Positions 57,268-64,000 of a stretch of DNA of 64,000 nt are shown here, in pieces. Location: NCBI RefSeq assembly GCF_031453555.1, contig NZ_JAVIZM010000001.1, positions 936,001 through 1,000,000 on the forward strand. Direction: 5' to 3'. A program made the translations under genes and the position numbers. Within the stretch, counting starts at the first letter, position 1; every line of letters starts with the position of its first letter. Origin of the DNA: Bacillus sp. SLBN-46 (GTDB lineage: Bacteria; Bacillota; Bacilli; Bacillales; Cytobacillaceae). Under the pieces are notes generated by a model. The model was not told the origin of the DNA. It worked only from the letters and a program-made list of their open reading frames with translations, and made no database searches.

Positions 57268-58539
57268 ATGGAAATGTTAAAACAGGAGCAGCAGAATAAT
57301 AGTGAGCAAGTGGTTGTAGAAGATGCTGTTTCAATTATTATTCAGCGTGTTCGTCAAGAAGGGGATGCTGCCCTCAAAGCCTATTTACGGGAGTTTGACG
57401 GGGTAGATATTGAAGAACTTCGAGTCAAAGAGGACGACATCCATAAGGCGCGAACCCAATTGCCGCAAACGTTACTAGAGGACATCCATTTCTCTGTAGA
57501 GCGGATTCAAGCCTTTGCAGAAGCACAGCGCCGATCACTGACCGAATTTGAGCAAGAAATGATTCCAGGGGTGTATTTAGGGCAACGGGTCATTCCGATT
57601 GAAACGGTAGGCGCCTATGTTCCTGGAGGACGGTATCCGTTGTTATCTTCCGCACAGATGGCCATCATCCCGGCCAAAGTTGCGGGTGTTTCAAACGTGA
57701 AAGTATGTACACCTCCCACCAAATCCGGAGAAGTTCATCCAGCAGTTTTGGTAGCAGCCCATCTTTCAGGAGCGGATGAAATCTACCGTGTGGGCGGGGC
57801 TCAAGCGATTGCAGCGCTCGCCTACGGGACGGAATCGATTGCTCCCGTTAATAAAATTACCGGACCAGGCAACTTATATGTAACAGAAGCCAAGCGACAA
57901 GTTCATGGTCATGTCGGAATCGATTTGTTAGCCGGCCCCAGTGAAGTCTTAGTTGTTGCCGACGAGTATGCCAATCCAGTTTTTATAGCTTCTGATTTAC
58001 TTGCACAGGCGGAGCATGATGTCAATGCAAGGGTTGCCTTAGTTACCACCGACCGAAATGTAGGAGAGGCCGTTCTTTGTGAAATTGAAGAACAGTTAAA
58101 AACCCTGCCGACTGCCAAAGTCGCCCGTGCTTCGTGGGAAAGAAAGGGACAAGTATTCCTTGCGGATAACTTAGATGAGGCTATTTCGATTGTAAATGAG
58201 TGGGCACCGGAACACCTTCATATTCAAACCAAAAATGCGTATGACATTAAAGAGCGATTTCTCAACTATGGGTCATTATTTTTAGGAGCACTTTCCTCTG
58301 TTGTTTATGCTGACAAAGTGTGTGGTACCAATCATATTCTTCCTACTCGGGCAGCAGCAAAATATACAGGCGGTGTATGGGTTGGAACGTTTTTAAAAGT
58401 AGTTACCTACCAGCACATCAAACCAGAGGGTGTTGATGTACTAGCTGCACATTGTGTCCGGCAATCAAGCCAGGAAGGACTAATTGGACATCTTCGCTCA
58501 GCCAATATCAGATGGAGTGGAAAACTCGATATCGAATAA
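57268..58539 (+). CDS. histidinol dehydrogenase-family enzyme outside a his operon
   Basis: 423 residues. The HisD fold has PGGRYPLLSSAQMAIIPAKVAGV, ITGPGNLYVTEAKRQV, GPSEVLVVADE, LLAQAEHDVNARVALVT with the zinc Gln/His, and WAPEHLHIQ with the catalytic Glu-His pair. A final zinc His near the C-terminus is plausible. No other his genes surround it. The gene lies between an aminotransferase and an amino-acid ABC transporter, so it likely oxidises an amino alcohol other than histidinol, as other HisD-like catabolic enzymes do. ATG at 57268 follows AAAAGGAGG; the TTG at 57262 is too close. Confidence 0.83.
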   Translation: MEMLKQEQQNNSEQVVVEDAVSIIIQRVRQEGDAALKAYLREFDGVDIEELRVKEDDIHKARTQLPQTLLEDIHFSVERIQAFAEAQRRSLTEFEQEMIPGVYLGQRVIPIETVGAYVPGGRYPLLSSAQMAIIPAKVAGVSNVKVCTPPTKSGEVHPAVLVAAHLSGADEIYRVGGAQAIAALAYGTESIAPVNKITGPGNLYVTEAKRQVHGHVGIDLLAGPSEVLVVADEYANPVFIASDLLAQAEHDVNARVALVTTDRNVGEAVLCEIEEQLKTLPTAKVARASWERKGQVFLADNLDEAISIVNEWAPEHLHIQTKNAYDIKERFLNYGSLFLGALSSVVYADKVCGTNHILPTRAAAKYTGGVWVGTFLKVVTYQHIKPEGVDVLAAHCVRQSSQEGLIGHLRSANIRWSGKLDIE

Positions 58540-58567
58540 AAAACATTCATTTTAAGGGGGAAATAGG

Positions 58568-59428
58568 ATGAAACAATTTACAAAGATGTTTTTACTTATG
58601 GTACTTGCTCTGGTTCTTCTAGCTGGGTGCAGCGGTGAAAAGACGAACGGAAATGCAAGTGATTCCAAAGGTGAAAACAAATCTTCAGTAGGTACATTAG
58701 AAAAAGCGAAAGAAAAAGGGGTACTTGTTGTTGCTTCATCAAACGATGTTCCTTTTGCCTACATCGATAAGGACACAAAGAAGTTTTCTGGTATTGATGC
58801 TGAAATTATTACAGAAATCGCAAAGCGTTTAGGAATTCCGAAAGTAGAAATGAAAGAAGTTAAGTTTGAAAACTTGTTGCTTGAACTTAACAACAACCGA
58901 GTTGATATGGTAACAGATGGAATGTATATCAAGCCGGAGCGTCAAAAAATTGCGGACTTTACAAACATTTGGTACACCGAGGGGGAAGCGTTAGTTGTCC
59001 TAAAAGATTCTCCTATCAAAGGGTTGGATGATCTAAAAGATAAGGTTGTTGGCGGTCAAAAAGGAACAGCATTCCTAGAGTTTGGACAAAAGCTTCAAAA
59101 AGAAGGCAAAATTAAAGAAGTTAAGGTGTTCAATTCACAATCCGAGCTGCTTCTTGCTGTAAATACGAAAAAAATAGATGCTTGTATCACTGATAGTGCA
59201 GTAGCAGGATATAGTATCACAAATGATAAAACTTTGAATTTAAAATTAGTTTCCCCTTATAAAGCTGAAGCAGCTGGAAACATTGGCGCTGCTGTTCGTA
59301 AATCTGATAAAGACCTGTTGGAAGCTGTTAATAAGGAATTAGATAAGCTGAAGGAAGAAGGCTTTGTCCTAGAAGTGTTGAAAAAGTATGGATTAAACGA
59401 AGATAACTTCGTGCCTGCTGGAAAGTAA
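58568..59428 (+). CDS. amino-acid ABC transporter substrate-binding lipoprotein
   Basis: 286 residues. Lipobox LLAGC, then the family-3 solute-binding fold (GVLVVASSNDVPFAYIDKDTKKFSGIDAEIITEIAKRLGI..., GQKGTAFLEFGQKL, DACITDSAVAGYSI). Ligand probably a small amino acid or an omega-amino acid. AGGGGGAAATAGG precedes the ATG. A hairpin after the gene (59441) separates it from the permease. Confidence 0.9.
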   Translation: MKQFTKMFLLMVLALVLLAGCSGEKTNGNASDSKGENKSSVGTLEKAKEKGVLVVASSNDVPFAYIDKDTKKFSGIDAEIITEIAKRLGIPKVEMKEVKFENLLLELNNNRVDMVTDGMYIKPERQKIADFTNIWYTEGEALVVLKDSPIKGLDDLKDKVVGGQKGTAFLEFGQKLQKEGKIKEVKVFNSQSELLLAVNTKKIDACITDSAVAGYSITNDKTLNLKLVSPYKAEAAGNIGAAVRKSDKDLLEAVNKELDKLKEEGFVLEVLKKYGLNEDNFVPAGK

Positions 59429-59440
59429 GAAGCCGTATTC

Positions 59441-59469
59441 TAGGAGAGCTCTTGCCTTAAGCTCTCCTA
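59441..59469 (+). terminator. attenuating hairpin between binding-protein and permease genes
   Basis: Stem TAGGAGAGCT / AGCTCTCCTA with a 9-base loop and a weak T-rich tail (TCTTTATATTG). It would lower permease expression relative to the binding protein, common in such operons. Confidence 0.6.
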
Positions 59470-59475
59470 TCTTTA

Positions 59476-59491
59476 TATTGTCTAGCTCCAC
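59476..59491. repeat. fragment of the large Bacillus-type inverted repeat
   Basis: A TTGTCTAGCTCCA stretch begins at about 59478 and matches the left end of the repeat at 62470-62595. Only the end is present, so this is a truncated copy. Confidence 0.4.
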
Positions 59492-59523
59492 ATGTAATGT
59501 ATCGAAAGTTGGGGAGGTTACAT

Positions 59524-60231
59524 ATGAACATCATAAATAATTTAGATTTTGCAACAGCCTTTAAAGACCTGTATCCAGAATTGTTAAAAGCGATGGGGAC
59601 CGTTATCGGGGCTACCGTGGCCGGGTTCGTCCTGGCATTAGTACTGGGAACGTTGATTGCCCTAGGGCGTATTTCAAAAATAAAGTGGTTGAATGGATTC
59701 TTGGTGGTGTTCCTTGAAATTATTCGAGGAACCCCTTTATTGGTTCAACTTGTGTATATGTATTATGTTGTTCCATTGATCCTCTCTCTCGTTGTCCAGT
59801 TTTGGATTCCAGATTATCAAATCAATTTTGATGCTTTTACTGCAGGGACCGTTGCCTTGGGAATTAATTATGGGGCATATTTATCGGAAGTTATTCGATC
59901 CTCCATTATTTCAGTCGACCGTGGTCAGACGGAAGCTGCTCTAGCTCTTGGATACACCAAACAGCAGGCGATGTGGTCCATTGTCATTCCACAAGCAGGC
60001 CGAATTGCCTTACCCACCTTTGGTAATTACATAATCATGATGGTAAAGGATACCTCACTCCTTGCTTTCATTACGGTGTATGAACTATTACTTAGAACAC
60101 AAGCATACGCCTCACAAACATTCTTAACTATTGAATCCTACACACTTTTAGCATTAGCGTATTTAGTTTTAAGTTTACCAATGGCTCAAGTAGTTCGAGT
60201 GATGGAGAGGAGGTTAGGTCGTCATGTCTAA
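59524..60231 (+). CDS. amino-acid ABC transporter permease
   Basis: 235 residues with five or so membrane helices. The inner-membrane signature [28 protein letters not shown] is the EAA loop that contacts the ATPase. [21 protein letters not shown] is a HisM-type segment. The ATG at 59524 follows GGGGAGG; upstream in-frame starts lack such a site. It overlaps the ATPase gene by 8 bases. Confidence 0.9.
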   Translation: MNIINNLDFATAFKDLYPELLKAMGTVIGATVAGFVLALVLGTLIALGRISKIKWLNGFLVVFLEIIRGTPLLVQLVYMYYVVPLILSLVVQFWIPDYQINFDAFTAGTVALGINYGAYLSEVIRSSIISVDRGQTEAALALGYTKQQAMWSIVIPQAGRIALPTFGNYIIMMVKDTSLLAFITVYELLLRTQAYASQTFLTIESYTLLALAYLVLSLPMAQVVRVMERRLGRHV

Positions 60232-60982
60232 TGCAAATGCAATCATAGAAGTCAATCAATTACGAAAATCCTTTGGCGCCAACGAAATTCTAAAAGGAAT
60301 TAATATGGACATCAAACAAGGAGAAAAGGTGGTCATTATCGGGCCATCCGGATCGGGGAAATCCACCTTTCTTCGCTGCCTTAACTTTTTAGAAATCCCA
60401 ACGAGTGGAACCGTGAAGGTACATGGTGATTATTTTATCAAACCGGGCGAAAAATTTAATGAAAAACATGTTGCAGCCCTTCGTACGGAGGTTGGAATGG
60501 TGTTTCAACGGTTTAACTTATTTCCAACTATGACGGCAGTCGAAAATGTAATGGCTGCTCAAATCAAAATTAGAAAAAAATCGAAAGAAGCCGCTCGTGA
60601 AACCGCAGAAAAATATTTGCATAAAGTTGGTTTAGCGGAACGGATGAATCATTATCCTAGTCAATTATCAGGTGGGCAACAACAGCGTGTCGCCATCGCT
60701 AGAGCCCTAGCAATGGAACCCAAAGCTATGTTGTTTGATGAGGCGACTTCTGCACTCGATCCTGAACTAATAGGTGAAGTTTTAAATGTCATTCGTGATT
60801 TGGCAAAAGAAGGAATGACCATGGTTTTAGTGACACATGAAATGAAATTCGCAGAAGAGGTCGGCGACCGGGTGATTTTTATGGATGGGGGAGTCATCGT
60901 CGAGGAAGGGCAGCCGAAGGAATTTTTCCATAACCCCAAGCATAACCGAACTCGGGAATTTCTTCAAAAAGTGGAACATTAG
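60224..60982 (+). CDS. amino-acid ABC transporter ATP-binding protein
   Basis: 252 residues. Complete ABC ATPase: Walker [11 protein letters not shown]-loop [17 protein letters not shown], signature [17 protein letters not shown], Walker [15 protein letters not shown], and switch LVTHEM. GlnQ/HisP-type. It works with the two genes before it. Confidence 0.93.
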   Translation: MSNANAIIEVNQLRKSFGANEILKGINMDIKQGEKVVIIGPSGSGKSTFLRCLNFLEIPTSGTVKVHGDYFIKPGEKFNEKHVAALRTEVGMVFQRFNLFPTMTAVENVMAAQIKIRKKSKEAARETAEKYLHKVGLAERMNHYPSQLSGGQQQRVAIARALAMEPKAMLFDEATSALDPELIGEVLNVIRDLAKEGMTMVLVTHEMKFAEEVGDRVIFMDGGVIVEEGQPKEFFHNPKHNRTREFLQKVEH

Positions 60983-60994
60983 GAGGATGGTATC

Positions 60995-62425
60995 GTGAAT
61001 ATTGGATCTCTAATCAACGGGAAAGAGTATGTAGGAAACGGACGTGCTAAATATGAAGTACGCAATCCTTATAATGGTGAACTAGTAGGAAGGATTGATT
61101 TTGCTACTGAGGAAGATTTACTTTTAGCCATTGAAACAGCACAACAGGTTTTTGAGCAAAGTATGAAGAAAATGCCTGCGCATCAGCGGTCAACAATCCT
61201 TCGGAAATCGGCAGACTTACTTGAAAGCCGTGGGGGTGAATTTGCCCAGCTTCTTTGCAAGGAAGCGGGAAAACCGATTCGTGATGCACATGGAGAAGTA
61301 GGTCGAGCCGTTCAAGTTCTTCGTTTTGCCAGCGAAGAAGCGAAGCGAAACGACGGAGAACTCATTAAAATGGATTCTGCGGTCGGAGGTGAAGGGCGGA
61401 TAGGGTTTGCCAAACGTGTGCCTGTTGGCGTGGTAGCAGCCATTACCCCATTTAACTTTCCGCTAAACCTTGTGTTACATAAACTTGCTCCTGCTATCGC
61501 TGCCGGTTGTACGGTTGTTCTAAAACCAGCAGAGAAAACCCCATTGTCGGCGATGAAACTGGTTCAACTATTGGAGGAAGCTGGTCTTCCTGCCGGAGCA
61601 GTGAATGTGGTAAACGGTTTTGGGGCCGATCTTGTTCCTAAATTAGTAACGCACCCTTATGTGAAAAAAGTAACCTTTACCGGAAGTGGTCCGGTAGGAT
61701 ATAAAATCAAAGAGCTGGCCGGAAACCGAAGAGTGACGCTTGAATTAGGTTCCAATGCTCCAAATATCGTGTTTCCTGACGCTGATTTGAATGCGGCGGC
61801 AGCTGGCATGGTAAAAGGCGGTTTCGCATTTGCTGGCCAAGCCTGTATTTCAGTTCAGCGAATTTATGTGCATCGTGAAGTCTATGGGCAATTTTTAGAC
61901 TTATTAGTACCATTGGTGAAAAATCTTAAAGTTGGTGACCCGGTATTGGAAACATCGGACGTGGGTCCACTTATTACGGAAGATGCTGCAATTCGTACTG
62001 AATCCTGGATACAGGAAGCGGTGAGTCAGGGAGCAAAGGTGTTGGCAGGCGGACAGCGAGAAGGATCGCTTCTCTATCCTACCATCTTAGTGAATGTAGT
62101 TCCTTCCATGAAGGTAGTCTGCCAGGAGGTATTTGCTCCTTTAGTAACAGTGATTCCTTTTGAAACCGAGGAAGAGGTAATTGCGGCAGCTAACGATTCT
62201 GATTATGGATTGCAGGCTGGCGTGTTCACATCAGATATTAACCGAGCATTTCGTTTCTTTGAAGCGTTAGATACTGGCGGGGTTTGGATTAATGAAATCT
62301 CTACAGTAAGGCAGGACAATTATCCCTATGGTGGGGTAAAGTTAAGCGGCATTGGCCGCGAAGGCGTGGCTTCTGCCATTGAAGAAATGACGGAAGTGAA
62401 GTTTATGGGGATTAAATTGGGGTAG
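60995..62425 (+). CDS. aldehyde dehydrogenase, succinate-semialdehyde dehydrogenase-like
   Basis: 476 residues. PVGVVAAITPFNFPLNLVLHKLAPAIAAG, VTFTGSGPVGYKI, LELGSNAPNIV with the general-base Glu, GFAFAGQACISVQRIYVHREV with the catalytic Cys, and YPYGGVKLSGIGREG. Family resembles lactaldehyde/SSADH-type enzymes. GTG start after AGGAGGATGG. Likely oxidises the semialdehyde made by the aminotransferase at 55904. Confidence 0.87.
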   Translation: MNIGSLINGKEYVGNGRAKYEVRNPYNGELVGRIDFATEEDLLLAIETAQQVFEQSMKKMPAHQRSTILRKSADLLESRGGEFAQLLCKEAGKPIRDAHGEVGRAVQVLRFASEEAKRNDGELIKMDSAVGGEGRIGFAKRVPVGVVAAITPFNFPLNLVLHKLAPAIAAGCTVVLKPAEKTPLSAMKLVQLLEEAGLPAGAVNVVNGFGADLVPKLVTHPYVKKVTFTGSGPVGYKIKELAGNRRVTLELGSNAPNIVFPDADLNAAAAGMVKGGFAFAGQACISVQRIYVHREVYGQFLDLLVPLVKNLKVGDPVLETSDVGPLITEDAAIRTESWIQEAVSQGAKVLAGGQREGSLLYPTILVNVVPSMKVVCQEVFAPLVTVIPFETEEEVIAAANDSDYGLQAGVFTSDINRAFRFFEALDTGGVWINEISTVRQDNYPYGGVKLSGIGREGVASAIEEMTEVKFMGIKLG

Positions 62426-62469
62426 AGTTTTTTTGAATTATAAGAAAGCATAAAAGTAGACTTTGAGAA

Positions 62470-62595
62470 TTGTCCAGCTGCAGCGCCTAGCCCCTCGGGT
62501 CAAATAACCTTCGGCAATAAAAGTCAAAAGGCGGACTTTTCTTGCCGAAGAACATTTGCCTGTCGGGGCTGACCAAGGCGCTTGCGCTTTTCTTG
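62470..62595. repeat. large intergenic inverted repeat of the type common in Bacillaceae genomes
   Basis: Outer pairs AGCGCCT / AGGCGCT and AGCCCC / GGGGCT; middle pair CTTCGGCAA / TTGCCGAAG; inner pair AAAAGTC / GACTTTT. Starts TTGTCCAGCTGCAGCGCCTA and ends GGCGCTTGCGCTTTTCTTG. I recall near-identical dispersed elements in many Bacillus and Geobacillus genomes. It forms a long cruciform. It lies between the operon and the OsmC gene. Confidence 0.85.
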
Positions 62596-62631
62596 TGTGT
62601 CTGATTTATTATTTATAAGGGTATTATTTTA

Positions 62632-62660
62632 AAGTCTCTTCACATAGAAGGGGCTTTTTT
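62632..62660 (+). terminator. terminator upstream of the osmC gene
   Basis: AAGTCTCTTC / GAAGGGGCTT stem (two G-U pairs) with a short ACATA loop and T run. Ends transcription from the operon. Confidence 0.5.
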
Positions 62661-62709
62661 CCAAGAACCCATTAGTTTGGTAAAATTAATAATGAAAGGG
62701 GTTATGTAT

Positions 62710-63135
62710 ATGGAATTAACGGTTAAGTGGGATGAGAAGATGGCGTTTTCGGGGACGACCCCCTCTGGGCATGAGATCAAGATGGATGCCGCTCCAGAGG
62801 TGGGTGGAGAGAATACAGGAGCACGCCCAACGGAGCTGCTTTTGCATGCAGTCGCCGGTTGTACAGGGATTGATATTATCTCGATTTTGCATAAAATGCG
62901 TCTGGAGCCTTCGTCTTTTCAAATGGATGTAAAGGGAGAACGTGCAGACGACCATCCAAAGAAATTTACAACCATCAACATTCATTATGCTTTAGAAGGA
63001 GATTTGCCGGAAGAGAAGGTTGTACGGGCGATCCAACTATCAAAGGACAAATATTGCTCTGTCTCCCATTCCTTAAGTGCAGAAATAAGCGCAAGCTATT
63101 CGATTAATGGGGTTAAGGGTCAACAATCTATATAA
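62710..63135 (+). CDS. OsmC/Ohr-family protein
   Basis: 141 residues. One conserved Cys lies in HAVAGCTGIDIISIL and the second in KDKYCSVSHSLS, the two redox Cys positions of OsmC-like hydroperoxide reductases. PTELLLHAVAGC is the family signature. The ATG at 62710 follows GAAAGGGG at 8 bases; upstream in-frame ATGs at 62692 and 62704 are poorly placed. Probably thiol-dependent peroxide defence; whether Ohr or YhfA-type cannot be told. Confidence 0.85.
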   Translation: MELTVKWDEKMAFSGTTPSGHEIKMDAAPEVGGENTGARPTELLLHAVAGCTGIDIISILHKMRLEPSSFQMDVKGERADDHPKKFTTINIHYALEGDLPEEKVVRAIQLSKDKYCSVSHSLSAEISASYSINGVKGQQSI

Positions 63136-63140
63136 CAATT

Positions 63141-63177
63141 AAAAAAAAGTAACTGCCTTTGGGGCTGTTACTTTTTT
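63141..63177. terminator. bidirectional terminator between osmC and cytochrome genes
   Basis: AAAAAAGTAACTGCC / GGCTGTTACTTTTTT with a TTTGG loop; A tract before and T tract after allow use by both convergent genes. Confidence 0.85.
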
Positions 63178-63194
63178 GCGTTCTTCATCTGTAT

Positions 63195-63485
63195 CTATTT
63201 CTCCATCAACCATTTCGTCACAATCTTTGATTCTTCATCCCCAAGTAGATTCCCAGGCATCTTAGGGGTACCCTCACTGATTATCTTCAGTACTTCCTCT
63301 TCTGAATACTTCCCCTTCATATTGACTACAGTCGGGCCAACAGCGCCCTGTAATTGGTCACCGTGGCATGCTGAACAATTTTCCTTATAAATCGTTTCGC
63401 CATCCTTGGCAGAACTAGAACTATCAGATGAACAGCCGGTTAATAATAAAAGCGTGAGTGCTACAACAGCCCAAAGTCGATTCAC
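63195..63485 (-). CDS. cccB: cytochrome c551-like lipoprotein
   Basis: 96 residues. GTG start at 63485 after GGAGGAG. A lipoprotein signal with lipobox LLTGC is followed by a Ser-rich spacer and a class I cytochrome c domain: haem site CSACH, GAVGPTVVNMKG, and axial Met in TPKMPGN. It matches B. subtilis CccB, a membrane-attached electron carrier. Faces outside. The upstream longer frame would place the signal peptide too far in. Confidence 0.88.
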   Translation of the reverse strand: MNRLWAVVALTLLLLTGCSSDSSSSAKDGETIYKENCSACHGDQLQGAVGPTVVNMKGKYSEEEVLKIISEGTPKMPGNLLGDEESKIVTKWLMEK

Positions 63486-63582
63486 GATGTCTCCTCCAAA
63501 CCAATAAAGATTTCCTATCTCCATCTTAATAGAGGTTGGACCGGGATAACCTTCCCATTTATGAACAAAGACAAAACTTTTC

Positions 63583-63626
63583 GGGGACAGTCCCCCAGCG
63601 CTTTAGCGCAACGGGGGACTGTCCCC
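63583..63626. repeat. REP-like palindrome, copy 16
   Basis: Arms GGGGACAGTCCCCC / GGGGGACTGTCCCC and loop AGCGCTTTAGCGCAAC, in the divergent gap between the cytochrome and response regulator genes. Confidence 0.92.
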
Positions 63627-63682
63627 GAACTGCACCCAACGTTATAATGAAGAAAAATGCTACTGAAACGGAGCGGGCCCAT

Positions 63683-64000
63683 ATGAGGAAAATTTTAGTC
63701 GTGGATGACGATAAACATATACTTGATTTGGTTAGCATTCATGTAACCCAGTCGGGATATCAGGTGCTTAAGGCAGAGAATGGCATCCAAGCCCTTGGAA
63801 TATTGGAAAACGAGCTGCCGGACTTGGCCATCGTGGATGTGATGATGCCGGGGTTGAACGGCTATGAACTGACGAAAAAAATAAGAAATGACCGCGACAT
63901 CCCGGTCCTATTACTGACAGCCAAAGGGGAACTAGAAGATAAGGAAAAGGGGTTCCTGGCTGGGTCAGACGATTATATCGTCAAACCTTTCGAACCCAAG
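63683..64000 (+). CDS. OmpR-family response regulator receiver domain (cut by window end)
   Basis: The first 106 residues are present and the frame runs off the window. MRKILVVDDDKHILDLV carries the acidic pocket (D8-D10), IVDVMMPGLNGYEL carries the phospho-acceptor D52, LLTAKGELEDKEKGFLAGSDDYIVKPFEPK carries the conserved Thr and Lys (about 79 and 101). The VKPFE context is OmpR/PhoB-like, so a winged-helix output domain and a histidine kinase gene are expected to the right. ATG at 63683 follows GGAG at about 11-base spacing. Confidence 0.9.
   Translation, partial: MRKILVVDDDKHILDLVSIHVTQSGYQVLKAENGIQALGILENELPDLAIVDVMMPGLNGYELTKKIRNDRDIPVLLLTAKGELEDKEKGFLAGSDDYIVKPFEPK

Noticed and set aside
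62470..62595. Large inverted repeat considered as a riboswitch or ncRNA
   Set aside because: It resembles a dispersed Bacillaceae repeat and has a truncated relative near 59478; no riboswitch consensus is visible.
774..63626. REP elements considered as ordinary terminators
   Set aside because: Some lack T runs, some lie at gene 5' ends or between divergent genes, and the sequence (not only the fold) is conserved; they may terminate by accident but form a repeat family.

Overview
The window looks like chromosomal DNA of a low-to-middle GC, spore-former-type Bacillaceae (Bacillus, Neobacillus, Peribacillus or a relative). The reasons are AAGGAGG-type ribosome binding sites, frequent TTG and GTG starts, B. 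subtilis-like genes (nagA-nagB-nagR, kdg genes, yukD/essC, cccB, a DgcK-like cyclase) and sigma-A promoters. I cannot fix the species by eye.

Layout. 1-8551: end of an aldehyde dehydrogenase, a small toxin-like peptide locus, a LysM amidase, a pyruvate oxidase-type ThDP enzyme, a RAYT transposase, small hypotheticals, two membrane proteins and a membrane diguanylate cyclase. 9151-14811: a 1886-residue surface protein with nine cadherin repeats and an LPATA sorting signal. 14917-23324: an accessory stretch rich in nucleic-acid enzymes: a HIRAN protein, a TPR protein, a nuclease-RecQ fusion coupled to a coiled-coil membrane protein, an HTH-RNase H fusion and an Mrr-like nuclease. This is a candidate defence island.

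23904-43260: an unusual type VII secretion (T7SS/Yuk/Ess) locus. It has an FHA-EssC ATPase, a YukD ubiquitin-like protein, four WXG100 proteins, a lipase effector module resembling the S. aureus TilA/TslA/TlaA set, a DUF6382-like FHA protein, a PP2C phosphatase, a transmembrane Ser/Thr kinase, a membrane protein with 13 T-x-V/I/L-L motifs that fit FHA ligands, a ten-copy 52-bp palindromic tandem repeat, a 1707-residue surface protein and a small zinc-ribbon membrane protein. No EsaA, EssA or EssB homologue is recognisable. The kinase, phosphatase, two FHA proteins and Thr-motif scaffold suggest a phosphorylation-controlled secretion machine, and this is the most interesting part of the window.

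43383-54892: metabolism. There are nagA-nagB-nagR with a dre operator, a ketodeoxygluconate operon (LacI regulator, KDG kinase, hexulose-phosphate synthase and isomerase, KDPG aldolase, TRAP transporter, cupin) and a frameshifted rpiA. 55156-62425: a GntR-controlled operon with a class III aminotransferase, a HisD-like dehydrogenase, an amino-acid ABC transporter and an aldehyde dehydrogenase. 62710-64000: OsmC, a cytochrome c551-like lipoprotein and the start of an OmpR-type response regulator.

The most pervasive signal is a dispersed palindrome with arms GGGGACAGTCCCCC / GGGGGACTGTCCCC: 16 full copies, one compound cluster and three fragments, nearly always at 3' ends of genes and never inside the operons. 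The RAYT transposase gene lies between two copies, which suggests a Gram-positive REP/RAYT system.
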